DNA of 64,000 bases from JAFGSI01 sp041287425 (GCA_041287425.1 JBEULG010000007.1:1-64000); one strand, 5' to 3'. Counted from the first letter of the stretch, positions 50,166 through 58,571 are shown. The notes: generated by a model from the letters alone, not told the origin. Numbers and translations: made by a program.

Positions 50166-50977
50166 AACGCGCCTTCAAATCTTTTCTGCCTCCCGCCCTT
50201 TGGGCTTTCGCCCGCGATTCCTACGACGCCTTCCGCCGCATCCCTGACCTGGGACCTGTCTGCTTCCATCCCTGGCGGCGCGAGAGTATCCGCCGGCTGG
50301 CTGCCCTTAAGGACATCCACCGCGGTCGGCGCGGCTTCATCATCGGCAACGGCCCCAGCCTTCGCCAGACCGACCTCTCGAAACTGCGCCGCGAATTGAC
50401 CTTCGGCCTCAACCGCATTTACCTGCTCTTCCCCGAACTTGGCTTCACGACCACCTATCTTGTCTCGATCAATGACCTGGTCATCGAACAATGCCGCGAC
50501 GAGATCCTGGCCCTTTCCATCCCCAAATTCCTGACCTGGCGCGCCCACCGCTTCTTCTCCCCGGAAACCTCCCTGGCGGACCTGCCCACCTTCCTCTACA
50601 CCACCTACACTGGTCCGTGTTTTGCCCGCGATGCCCGCCGCCGTCTGTGGGAGGGCGCCACCGTCACCTACGTCGCCTTGCAACTTGCCTTTCACATGGG
50701 CTTCGAACAAATCATCCTCATCGGCGTTGACCACAACTTCGTCACCCAGGGCCAGGCCAACCAGACGGTCGTTTCCGAGGGCGATGACCCCAATCACTTC
50801 GCGCCCAACTACTTTGGCAAGGGCTTCCGCTGGCAACTGCCCGACCTGGCGACTTCCGAGCGCGCCTACCGCCTGGCGAAGGATGTCTACCAGGCCGCTG
50901 GTCGTCAAATCCTGGATGCCACCCTCGGCGGCAAATTGACCATCTTCCCCAAAGTCGATTACAATTCCCTCTTCTAA
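50162..50977 (+). CDS. DUF115/GT42-like protein, candidate nonulosonate transferase, copy 2
   Basis: A 271-residue paralog of the protein at 33897, similar over its full length. It shares IIGNGPSLRQTDLSKLR, TFGLNRIYLLFPELGF, GATVTYVALQLAFHMGFEQI, LIGVDHNFVTQG, GDDPNHFAPNYFGKGFRW, LDATLGGKLTIFPKVDY. The second His of the HxxxH pair in copy 1 (H197) is Asn here, while the first (NHF) is kept, marking it as the better catalytic candidate. A nonulosonate-transferase role is inferred from likeness to GT42 and the neighbourhood. It is followed by a repeat array and a GT2, as copy 1 is followed directly by a GT2. Confidence 0.6.
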   Translation: MKRAFKSFLPPALWAFARDSYDAFRRIPDLGPVCFHPWRRESIRRLAALKDIHRGRRGFIIGNGPSLRQTDLSKLRRELTFGLNRIYLLFPELGFTTTYLVSINDLVIEQCRDEILALSIPKFLTWRAHRFFSPETSLADLPTFLYTTYTGPCFARDARRRLWEGATVTYVALQLAFHMGFEQIILIGVDHNFVTQGQANQTVVSEGDDPNHFAPNYFGKGFRWQLPDLATSERAYRLAKDVYQAAGRQILDATLGGKLTIFPKVDYNSLF

Positions 50978-51000
50978 AAAATCCGTGTTCCGTCCCAGCC

Positions 51001-51255
51001 AAAAATCCGTTTCCCTCCGTGAGTCCGTGAAAAATCCGTTCCCCCTCCGTGAATCCGTGAAAAGTCCGTTTCCCTCCGTGAACCCGTGAAAAGTCCGTTT
51101 CCCTCCGTGAATCCGTGAAAAATCCGTTCCTCCTCCGTGAATCCGTGAAAAGTCCGTTCCCTCCGTGAACCCGTGAAAAATCCGTTCCTCCTCCGCGAAT
51201 CCGTGAAAAGTCCGTTTCCCTCCGTGAGTCCGTGAAAAGTCCGTTTCCCTCCGTG
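51001..51255. repeat. tandem array of 28-30 bp units, eight full plus one short
   Basis: Units run AAAA then G or A, TCCGTT, a C-rich core, TCCGTGA and end in CCGTG. Full units: 51001-51029, 51030-51059, 51060-51088, 51089-51117, 51118-51147, 51148-51175, 51176-51205 and 51206-51234. A 21-bp unit follows at 51235-51255, and a tenth partial unit runs into the glycosyltransferase gene. Two sub-types (AAAAATCCGTTCC and AAAAGTCCGTTTC) are interspersed. Units are back to back with no spacers, so this is not CRISPR. It fills the largest gap of the window. Function unknown. Confidence 0.9.
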
Positions 51256-52200
51256 AAAAGTCCGTTTCTAACCGTCTCCATCATCACCCCCTCCTTTAAC
51301 CAGGCCCCTTTCCTCGAGCAGACCATTTGCTCTGTCCTCGAGCAGGACTACGCGCCCATCGAATACTTCGTCATGGACGGCGGCTCGACCGATGGCAGCC
51401 AGGCCATCATCGAAAAATACGCTGACCGGCTGGCGGGCTGGGTCTCCGAAAAAGATCGCGGCCAGGGCGACGCCATCAACAAGGGCCTTGCCCGTGCCAG
51501 CGGCGAAATTGTCGCCTGGCTCAATTCCGACGATTACTACCTTCCTGGCGCGGTGGCGGAGGCGGTGCGCGTCTTTCGTGAAAATCCTCGGGTTGGTCTG
51601 GTCTTTGGCGATGTCCTGGCTGTGGACGAGGCGGGCCGGCCCATCAACCTCTTGAAATACGGCCCTTGGGGTCTGGAAGAACTGATGTCCTTTCACATTA
51701 TTGGCCAGCCTGCCGTCTTCATGCGCCGTTCGGTGCAAGTGGAGGCCGGGCCGCTCGACATTTCCTACCACTGCTTGCTTGACCATCACCTCTGGCTGCG
51801 CATCGCCCAGCGGGCCGAAATCTCCTATCTGCCCAAGACCCTGGCCGCGGCGCGCTATCACTCTGCCGCCAAGAACATCGCCCGGCCGGTCGAATTCGCC
51901 CGCGAAGCCTACCGTATCGCCGACTGGATGAAAACCCAACCTGTCTTGGCCGACCTCATGCTTCGAAACGAAAAGCGCGTCCGCGCCGGTTTGTACAATC
52001 TGAGCGCCTTTTACCTTGTCGAGGGCGGCCAATTCGCGGCTGCCCTGAGGGACTATGGGCGCGTCCTGGCCGTTCATCCTCCCACCGTGTTGCGCGCCTG
52101 GCGGCGCATCCTGCTTGCTCTGCTGGGATTGTTCGGCCTGCAGCGCCTCAAATCGCTCTACCTCGCCCGCCGCCGCCAAATCCTGGCCCGGAAAGGATGA
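51253..52200 (+). CDS. GT2-family glycosyltransferase starting within the repeat array
   Basis: A 315-residue GT-A enzyme: FLTVSIITPSFNQAPFLEQT, FVMDGGSTDGSQAI, SEKDRGQGDAINKGLARA and WLNSDDYYLPGAVAEA. The likely start is GTG 51253, the last base triplet of the final repeat unit. GTG 51232, one repeat earlier in the same frame, is an equal alternative. No ATG or ribosome binding site is near, so initiation is unusual. The family domain begins only six codons later. It is very similar to the GT2 at 54525, less so to that at 34655. Confidence 0.8.
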   Translation: MKSPFLTVSIITPSFNQAPFLEQTICSVLEQDYAPIEYFVMDGGSTDGSQAIIEKYADRLAGWVSEKDRGQGDAINKGLARASGEIVAWLNSDDYYLPGAVAEAVRVFRENPRVGLVFGDVLAVDEAGRPINLLKYGPWGLEELMSFHIIGQPAVFMRRSVQVEAGPLDISYHCLLDHHLWLRIAQRAEISYLPKTLAAARYHSAAKNIARPVEFAREAYRIADWMKTQPVLADLMLRNEKRVRAGLYNLSAFYLVEGGQFAAALRDYGRVLAVHPPTVLRAWRRILLALLGLFGLQRLKSLYLARRRQILARKG

Positions 52201-52207
52201 CCCGCGC

Positions 52208-52987
52208 ATGTCCCGCTCTCTCTCTGCTTGGCTCATCAAAGGCATTGAATACGCCTCCCTGCCGTTCCAGTATCGGCGGCACTTTTGGCCTTTGCTGACG
52301 AAATTGCTCACCGACCGCCGTCTGCTTCACGAATTGCCGCGCCTCACTCCTCACCGCCGCTGGTTGCAAGCGATGGGCATCCGCACGGTCATCGACGTTG
52401 GCGCCTACATCGGCTCATTTGCCTACGCCATGCGCCTCATCCTGCCCCAAGCCCAGATTTATTCCTTCGAACCGCTTGAAACGAATTACCGCACCCTGAT
52501 GGACAACCTCGCGCCTCTCGACCGCTTCCGCGCCTTCCAGACCGCCCTCGGCGAGAAAACCGGCGCCATCGATTTCTACCAGGACGATTTCTCCGCCTCC
52601 TCCTCCGCCCTCGAAATGGCCGATTTGCACCGCCGCGCCTTCCCGCAGACCGGCCGTCAGGTCAAAGTGACCGTCCCCCTCGCCCGCCTGGACGACTACC
52701 TCGACCAAATCGACCTCCAGCCCCCCGTCCTGCTCAAACTCGATGTCCAGGGCTACGAAGCGGCCGTCCTGCGCGGCGCGGCCAAGACCCTCGCCCAGGC
52801 GGATTACCTGCTCTGCGAACTCTCTTTTGCCGAACTCTACGCCGGTCAGCCCCTCTTCGACGACCTTTACGCCTTGCTTGCCGCCTCGGGCTTTCGCTTC
52901 GCCGGCAGTTTCGATATCCTCCTTTCCCCCCTCGATGGCTCCATCCTGCAGGCCGACGGCCTGTTCATCCGACGGAAAAACGCATGA
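52208..52987 (+). CDS. FkbM-family methyltransferase
   Basis: A 259-residue AdoMet-dependent methyltransferase of the FkbM family, which O-methylates sugars or sugar-like compounds. VIDVGAYIGSFAYAMRL is the cofactor loop, IYSFEPLETNYRTLMDNL the adjoining segment, and LLKLDVQGYEAAVLRGA the characteristic motif III. About 55 residues precede the core. It is 7 nt after the GT2 and overlaps the GT39-like gene by 4 nt. A possible chain-capping methyltransferase, which would fit the Wzt C-terminal domain. Confidence 0.85.
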   Translation: MSRSLSAWLIKGIEYASLPFQYRRHFWPLLTKLLTDRRLLHELPRLTPHRRWLQAMGIRTVIDVGAYIGSFAYAMRLILPQAQIYSFEPLETNYRTLMDNLAPLDRFRAFQTALGEKTGAIDFYQDDFSASSSALEMADLHRRAFPQTGRQVKVTVPLARLDDYLDQIDLQPPVLLKLDVQGYEAAVLRGAAKTLAQADYLLCELSFAELYAGQPLFDDLYALLAASGFRFAGSFDILLSPLDGSILQADGLFIRRKNA

Positions 52988-54510
52988 CAACTTCACCATC
53001 TTCCTCCCTCTTTGCCCGCTCGCCGGTCCGACGTCTCCTCCTGCTCCTCGTTCTCTTCGCCGCGGCCCTCGCCATCCGCGTCTATGACCTGACCGACGCG
53101 CCCCTCGATTTTCATCCCACCCGCCAGGTCTTCACGGCCATCGTCGCCCGCGGCATGTACTATGAGCACCTCGATTCCGCTCCGGCCTGGCAGCGCGAAC
53201 GCGCCGTCGCCATGTGGAAGTCTGAGGAGACTGAACCGCCCTCCATCGACGCCCTGGCCGTCCTCACCTACCGCCTGATTGGCCGCGAAGACCTCTTCTA
53301 TCCGCGTCTCTACTCGCTCCTCTTCTGGGTTTTGGGTGGACTGGCCGTTTACTTCCTCGCCCGCGACCTGGTCTCCGTAGAGGGCGCCCTCGTCGCTCTG
53401 GCTTTCTACCTCTTTGCCCCTTACGGCGTCATCGCCAGCCGCGCCTTCCAGCCCGATCCCCTCATGCTGTGCCTGATTCTCTTTTCCTGGTGGGCCATGC
53501 GCCGCTGGCATCTGACCGATCGCTGGGGCTGGGCGCTCGCCGCCGGCCTGCTCGGCGGACTGGCCATGCTGGTCAAATCGCTGGCCGCTTTTTCCCTGCT
53601 GGGCGGCCTGGCCGGCGTCTTTTTCGCCCGCCCGCTGCGCCAGTCCATCCGCCGGGTCAAATTCTGGGTCATGGGATTGCTCATGGCCGTCCCCATCTTG
53701 CTCTGGATGTACTACGGCTTCTTCGTCCGGGGGACGCTCGCCACGCAATTCAGCCTGCGTTTCTTCCCCAACCTCCTGGTTGACCCCGTCTTCTACCTGG
53801 TCACCGAGGCCAACGTCGAACGCGTCGTTGGCCTCCTGCCCTTGATCCTGGGCCTGCTGGGATTTTTCCTGCTCGAAAGGGGCGAAAAACGTCTCTTCCT
53901 GGCCGGACTGTGGGGCGGCTACCTGCTCTTCCTCCTGGTCTTCGCCTACTACTTCATGACTCACGATTACTACCACATCTCGCTCGTCCCCATCGTCGCC
54001 CTCTCCCTGGCTCCCCTCGGCGACCTGACCGCCCGCCGCCTGCTCGACCTGAATCCCGGCCGCCTGGCGCGCGCCGCCCTTTTCGTCATCCTGGCCGCCG
54101 GACTATTGCTCAACCTGTGGAACCTGCGCCAGACCTTCCATCGCGTCGACTACCGTCCGCAGGCCCAATTTTGGGCCGATATCGGCCGCCTCCTCGATTA
54201 CGACAGCCGCGGCGTGGCCCTCGTCCAGGATTACGGCTACCCGCTGGCCTACTGGGGCTGGATCAACCCCGCCTATTGGCCGCAGACCGGCGACACCGCC
54301 CTGCGCGCTATGGCCGGCCTTTCGGCGCCCGAATTTGCCGCCCAGTTCGAAGAAATGGTCGCCGGCCGACATTATTTCCTCGTCACCGACCTGGAAGAAT
54401 TCGAGGCCCAGCCGCAATTGAAAGAATACCTCTTTGCCCACTATCCCCTCCTCGCCCAGGGACCAGGTTACCTCATCTTCGATTTGCAGCACCCCCTCAC
54501 CCAACCTTAA
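52984..54510 (+). CDS. GT39/PMT-like membrane glycosyltransferase
   Basis: A 508-residue polytopic membrane protein with about 11 hydrophobic segments. After the first segment comes VYDLTDAPLDFHPTRQVFTA, with Asp and Arg in the external loop where PMT/ArnT-type enzymes keep an acidic residue. GLLGGLAMLVKSLAAFSLLG is a family-typical segment. The C-terminal soluble part of about 110 residues follows the last membrane segment. It is the third such gene here. Overlaps its neighbours tightly. Presumably uses a polyprenyl-phosphate sugar. Substrate unknown. Confidence 0.7.
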   Translation: MTTSPSSSLFARSPVRRLLLLLVLFAAALAIRVYDLTDAPLDFHPTRQVFTAIVARGMYYEHLDSAPAWQRERAVAMWKSEETEPPSIDALAVLTYRLIGREDLFYPRLYSLLFWVLGGLAVYFLARDLVSVEGALVALAFYLFAPYGVIASRAFQPDPLMLCLILFSWWAMRRWHLTDRWGWALAAGLLGGLAMLVKSLAAFSLLGGLAGVFFARPLRQSIRRVKFWVMGLLMAVPILLWMYYGFFVRGTLATQFSLRFFPNLLVDPVFYLVTEANVERVVGLLPLILGLLGFFLLERGEKRLFLAGLWGGYLLFLLVFAYYFMTHDYYHISLVPIVALSLAPLGDLTARRLLDLNPGRLARAALFVILAAGLLLNLWNLRQTFHRVDYRPQAQFWADIGRLLDYDSRGVALVQDYGYPLAYWGWINPAYWPQTGDTALRAMAGLSAPEFAAQFEEMVAGRHYFLVTDLEEFEAQPQLKEYLFAHYPLLAQGPGYLIFDLQHPLTQP

Positions 54511-54524
54511 TGTACGGAGAATCC

Positions 54525-55289
54525 ATGCGCGTCTCGATTGTCACGCCCTCCTATAACCAGGCTCGTTTTCTCGAAGCCACCATCCGCTCCGTCCTCGACC
54601 AGGATTACCCCGACCTCGAATACATCATCGTCGATGGCGGCTCCAGCGACGGCAGCGTGGACATCATCAAGAAATATGCCGACCGCCTGGCCTGGTGGGT
54701 CTCCGAACCCGACCGCGGCCAGACCGACGCCATCAACAAGGGTTTTGCTCGTGCCACCGGCGACATCCTGGCCTGGCTCAATTCGGATGACACCTACCTG
54801 CCCGGCGCGGTGGCCGAGGCGGTTGCCTTCTTCCAGGCTCACCCGCAGGCCGGCCTCGTTTACGGCGACGCCAACTTCATTGATGAGCAGGGACGGGTCA
54901 CGGGCCGTTTCCCCGCCGCCCAGACCGACCTCGCCCGTCTCCGGCGCGGCTATGTTCACATTCCTCAACAGGCCAGTTTCTTCCGCGCCGATCTCTGGCG
55001 GCAGGTTGGGCCGCTCGATCCATCCTTTTACTTCGCTATGGATTACGATTTGTGGGTGCGGCTGGCGCAGGTCGCCCCGCTCTATTACACCCGCCGCCTG
55101 TGGGCCAACTTTCGCCTGCACGCCAGCGGCAAAACGTTCGTCGCCGATGACCGCTGCTGGCCCGAAATGCTGCGCGTCCACTTTCGCGACGGCGGTTCGT
55201 GGTTTTCGATTATTACCGCCAAGTATGTGATTCGCAAGGCCGTCGGCCCGCTGTGGCGCTTGCGCCTGAAGATGCGCATGCGCTCGTAG
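54525..55289 (+). CDS. GT2-family glycosyltransferase
   Basis: A 254-residue GT-A enzyme with MRVSIVTPSYNQARFLEATI, YIIVDGGSSDGSVDIIKKYA, VSEPDRGQTDAINKGFARA and WLNSDDTYLPGAVAEAVAFF. It is the closest relative of the GT2 at 51253, sharing nearly all these stretches, but ends earlier. ATG 54525 has CGGAGA upstream. ATG 54510 overlapping the previous stop is possible. It closes the polysaccharide locus. The next gene is a signalling protein. Confidence 0.85.
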   Translation: MRVSIVTPSYNQARFLEATIRSVLDQDYPDLEYIIVDGGSSDGSVDIIKKYADRLAWWVSEPDRGQTDAINKGFARATGDILAWLNSDDTYLPGAVAEAVAFFQAHPQAGLVYGDANFIDEQGRVTGRFPAAQTDLARLRRGYVHIPQQASFFRADLWRQVGPLDPSFYFAMDYDLWVRLAQVAPLYYTRRLWANFRLHASGKTFVADDRCWPEMLRVHFRDGGSWFSIITAKYVIRKAVGPLWRLRLKMRMRS

Positions 55290-55344
55290 CCTCGCAGGGG
55301 GCGTTTTCGTCTCGAAATTGCAACGCAAATGGCAGCCCTTTGGC

Positions 55345-55372
55345 TTGCCTTTCCGGAGAAAATCGGTATCAT
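55345..55372 (+). promoter_or_regulatory. promoter of the histidine kinase gene, probably leaderless transcript
   Basis: TTGCCT (55345-55350), 16-bp spacer, TATCAT (55367-55372). Transcription would start near 55379, which is the GTG start codon itself, and no Shine-Dalgarno sequence precedes that codon. The upstream 89-bp gap separates the polysaccharide locus from this gene. Confidence 0.5.
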
Positions 55373-55378
55373 TAAACT

Positions 55379-57148
55379 GTGCGAACCGCCGACTCGCCTT
55401 TTGTTGCTGACTGGTTTACCGTTTCCTTGCGCTGGCTGGTGCTGCTGGGGCTGATTGTCTCCCTGGCGCTGGGGGAGAGTTTGCGCGAACCGCCCGCCCT
55501 CGTCCTGGCCGGGCTGGCGGCTTGGAATGTCGTTCTGACCCTCTTGGCGGGCCTCAATCGCCGCTTCCGCTTCCACCGCGCCCTCAGCCTGGCGGTCGAC
55601 GCCGGCGGTGCGGTGATCTTTCTGCTGTCGTCCGCCGGCATTTACAGCCCGGCTTTCTGGATCGGTTTGCTGCCCATCCTCACCGCCGCCTTATATTTCG
55701 AAATCGGCGGGGCTTTGATTGCCGCAGCCGGCATTCTGCTCGTCCAAGGGGGGCTGACCGCTCTGCGGCAGCCGCTCTCGCAGGTCTGGCCGGCGCTGAC
55801 GGCAATCGCTGCCTCGACTCTGCTCCTGGCGGCGGCGTTTGGACTGCTGAGCCGGCGGCTCATCGAATATCTGCGCCGTTCGCGCCAGGAAATGCTCGAA
55901 GCCCAGCAGCGGCGTCAGCAGGTCGAGAATGAGCGCCTGCGCGCCATTTACGACCTGACCTCCACGCTGACGACCACCCTCAACTACCAGCGCGTCCTCG
56001 ACACCGCCCTCGACTTGAGCCTGACAGCCCTGCATTCCCAGTCCGAAGGCGCCGAAAGCGTGGCCGATGACCGCCTGGTCAGCGCGGCGCTCCTGTTCAA
56101 CGACCAGGAAGTCCTGGAAATCGGTTCGGCCCGCCGCCTGGCCCCCGCCGACCAGCGCATCACCCTGCCGGCGGCCGAAGGCGCCCTGGCGCGCGCCCTG
56201 GAGGACGATCAGCCCATCCTGGTCGCCGAAGTCAGCCAGGACCCCGAATTGAGCCGCATCGTCGCTTTGCACAGTTGCGCCGAAGTCTATTGTTTCCCCT
56301 TGCGCAGCGGATTTTCCATCTTCGGCGTCTTGATTTTTGGCCACCCCGAAGCCGGTTTCTTCACCGCCGATCGCCGCGAGGTGCTGGATATCATCGGCCG
56401 GCAAGCCATGATTGCTATCCAAAATGCCCGCCTCTATCAGGAACTGGTGGACGAGCGCGACCGCATGATCGAGGTCCAGGAAGAAGCCCGCAAGAAACTG
56501 GCGCGCGACCTGCACGATGGACCGACCCAATCGGTGGCTGCCATGGCCATGCGCGTCAATCTGGCCCGCCGCCTGCTGGAAAAAGACCCCGCCGCGGCCA
56601 ATCAGGAGTTGGTCAAAATAGAAGACCTGGCCCGCCGCACGACCAAGGAAATTCGGCATATGCTCTTTACCCTGCGGCCGCTGGTGCTCGAGTCGCAGGG
56701 ATTGGTGGCGGCGCTGCAAGCCATGGCAGACAAAATGAAAGAAACGTTCGGCCAGGAAGTGCTGATTCAGGTGGACGAGAACGCTTTGAAAGACATCGAA
56801 ATGGGCAAGCAGGGCGTCATCTTCTACCTGGTCGAAGAGGCCGTCAACAATGCCCGCAAGCACGCCCAGGCGCCCCACATCTGGGTCAATTTTCGCTCGA
56901 TTGGGCGCGACCTGGCTTTGCTCGAAATCCGCGATGACGGTGTCGGCTTCGATGTCGCCGAGACGATGCGCGCCTACGACAAGCGCGGCAGCCTGGGGAT
57001 GATTAACCTGCGCGAGCGCACCGAACTGGTCAACGGCCTGCTCCACATCGAGTCGGCCCCCGGCAAGGGGACGCGCGTCCAGGTCGTCATCCCACTGAGC
57101 GAAGAGGCCGCCGACCGCCTGCACCACGCCACCCGCCCGCAATATTGA
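55379..57148 (+). CDS. GAF-domain sensor histidine kinase (NarL/DegS type)
   Basis: A 589-residue membrane-bound kinase. Residues about 12-160 hold five or six membrane segments. A coiled linker (about 162-190) follows, then a GAF domain at about 190-360. The HisKA_3 dimerisation domain has the phospho-acceptor H379 in ARDLHDGPTQSV. The ATPase domain has EEAVNNARKHA (N box), IRDDGVGFD and GSLGMINLRER. It would phosphorylate a LuxR-type response regulator, but none lies in the window, so it is an orphan here. The GTG start fits a leaderless transcript. Sensed signal unknown. Confidence 0.9.
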   Translation: MRTADSPFVADWFTVSLRWLVLLGLIVSLALGESLREPPALVLAGLAAWNVVLTLLAGLNRRFRFHRALSLAVDAGGAVIFLLSSAGIYSPAFWIGLLPILTAALYFEIGGALIAAAGILLVQGGLTALRQPLSQVWPALTAIAASTLLLAAAFGLLSRRLIEYLRRSRQEMLEAQQRRQQVENERLRAIYDLTSTLTTTLNYQRVLDTALDLSLTALHSQSEGAESVADDRLVSAALLFNDQEVLEIGSARRLAPADQRITLPAAEGALARALEDDQPILVAEVSQDPELSRIVALHSCAEVYCFPLRSGFSIFGVLIFGHPEAGFFTADRREVLDIIGRQAMIAIQNARLYQELVDERDRMIEVQEEARKKLARDLHDGPTQSVAAMAMRVNLARRLLEKDPAAANQELVKIEDLARRTTKEIRHMLFTLRPLVLESQGLVAALQAMADKMKETFGQEVLIQVDENALKDIEMGKQGVIFYLVEEAVNNARKHAQAPHIWVNFRSIGRDLALLEIRDDGVGFDVAETMRAYDKRGSLGMINLRERTELVNGLLHIESAPGKGTRVQVVIPLSEEAADRLHHATRPQY

Positions 57149-57154
57149 GAGAGC

Positions 57155-57925
57155 ATGCCCGTCGCTGCGAATTTGTATTATTTCCTGCATGAAGATGGCG
57201 GTGCAGAAAGACCGCCTCTCATTTTGATTCATGGGGTCGGGGGAAACTATCAATTGTGGCCGCCGGAGATCCGCCGCATGGCGGGTCAGCGCGTCCTGGC
57301 CCTCGACCTGCCCGGTCATGGCAAGTCGGAAGGCCCCGGCCTGCAATCGGTGACCGATTATGCTCGCCATCTGGTGGCGTTCATGAAAGCCGTCGGCCTC
57401 TACAAGGCCGTCATCGGCGGGCACGACCTGGGCGGAGCCATCGCCCTGGAGATGGCCATCGAACACCCCAAATGGGTGGCCGGTATCGCTTTGTTGGCCA
57501 GCGGCGCCCGCCTGCCGGTCGCCTCTGCCCGCCTGGAGGCGGCCGCCAACCCTTCCATGTATGCCGCTCTTGTCAGGCAATTGCAGCAGAGCGCTTTCGG
57601 TCCTCAGGCCCCTGAACAGGCCAGGGCTTTGCTGGGGCGAGTGATGGCCGGCACGCGCCCGACCGTTTTTTACGGAGATTTGCTGGCTTGCAACCACCTC
57701 GATCTCTCATCGCGCCTCTCCAACGTGCGCGTCCCGACCCTCATCCTGTGCGGCAGCCAGGACCGCACCACCCCCCTTTCTTTTTCAGAAGACCTGGCGA
57801 GCGGCATCCGCGGCGCGGCGCTGCAAATCTTGGACGGTGCCGGCCACATGTTGATGCTCGAACAGCCGCGCCGTGTGGCGGGCTTGCTCCGCCTCTTCCT
57901 GCAAACCATCCCCTGGCCAGATTGA
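57155..57925 (+). CDS. alpha/beta hydrolase with aspartate nucleophile
   Basis: A 256-residue alpha/beta-hydrolase. The nucleophile elbow reads GGHDLGG, with Asp at position 91 where esterases have Ser. Other catalytic residues are probably D203 (GSQDRTTP) and H231 (GAGHMLMLE). The oxyanion region is HGVGGN at 26-31. An Asp nucleophile is the mark of haloalkane dehalogenases, haloacetate dehalogenases and epoxide hydrolases rather than esterases. It is 6 nt after the kinase gene and may be co-transcribed with it. Substrate unknown. Confidence 0.78.
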   Translation: MPVAANLYYFLHEDGGAERPPLILIHGVGGNYQLWPPEIRRMAGQRVLALDLPGHGKSEGPGLQSVTDYARHLVAFMKAVGLYKAVIGGHDLGGAIALEMAIEHPKWVAGIALLASGARLPVASARLEAAANPSMYAALVRQLQQSAFGPQAPEQARALLGRVMAGTRPTVFYGDLLACNHLDLSSRLSNVRVPTLILCGSQDRTTPLSFSEDLASGIRGAALQILDGAGHMLMLEQPRRVAGLLRLFLQTIPWPD

Positions 57926-57971
57926 GCGGTGTTTCGCTGAACGCCCCGCAAGGCGCGGTTGGGGAGGACAA

Positions 57972-58571
57972 TCACCCTTCCAGCGCCATGAGCAGGAAGG
58001 GAATGGCTTGTCGAATTGCCTGGGCGCGGTGGCTCAGGCGGTTCTTTTCTTCCAGGCTCAATTCGGCCATCGTGCGACCCATCTCTGGAATCAGGAATAG
58101 CGGGTCGTAGCCGAAGCCGTGCGAGCCGCGTTCCTCCGGGATGATTTCGCCGGGACAGATTCCCTCCGTCAGCCAGAGTTGACCGTCGGGGCGGGCGATG
58201 GCGACGGTGGCGCGGAAGCGTGCCGTCCACGGGCGGGGGTGACCGGCCAATTGGGTCAACAGGAAGGCGCGGCGGCTGGCTTCGCTGGAGGGCTGCGGGC
58301 CGAAGCGGTTCGAGTGCAGGCCGGGCCGGCCGCCCAGGGCGTCCACTTCCAGACCCGAATCGTCGGCCAGCGCCACCAGGCCGCTGGCCTGGGTGAAAGC
58401 CAGCGCCTTGAGGCGGGCGTTCTCGGCGTAGGTCTGGCCATCCTCGGTCACCTCCAGCGCCAGGCCCAGGTCGAGGGGGGTGACCAGTTCCAGGTCGAGG
58501 CCGGCCAGCAGGGCCTGGATTTCCTTCACTTTGCCGCGGTTGTTGGTGGCGATCAACAGTCGTTTGGTCAT
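57972..58571 (-). CDS. rdgB: XTP/dITP diphosphatase (RdgB/HAM1)
   Basis: House-cleaning pyrophosphatase that removes dITP, ITP and XTP. The 199-residue product has LLIATNNRGKVKEIQ at the N-terminus, ALADDSGLEVDALGGRPGLH with metal-binding Asp residues, SNRFG, GFGYDPLFLIPE and the closing LSHRAQAI, all family hallmarks. The ATG at 58571 overlaps the end of queG by 4 nt (ATGA), so both are transcribed together. It converges on the alpha/beta hydrolase across a 46-bp gap without a convincing hairpin. Confidence 0.93.
   Translation of the reverse strand: MTKRLLIATNNRGKVKEIQALLAGLDLELVTPLDLGLALEVTEDGQTYAENARLKALAFTQASGLVALADDSGLEVDALGGRPGLHSNRFGPQPSSEASRRAFLLTQLAGHPRPWTARFRATVAIARPDGQLWLTEGICPGEIIPEERGSHGFGYDPLFLIPEMGRTMAELSLEEKNRLSHRAQAIRQAIPFLLMALEG

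Noticed and set aside
51001..51255. CRISPR array
   Set aside because: Units are directly adjacent, 28-30 bp, with no unique spacers and no cas genes in the window. It is a plain tandem repeat.
50742..51326. minus-strand protein with RETDFSR-type repeats across the tandem array
   Set aside because: The peptide repeats merely translate the DNA repeat. There is no start signal, and the frame continues into the antisense of the DUF115/GT42-like gene.
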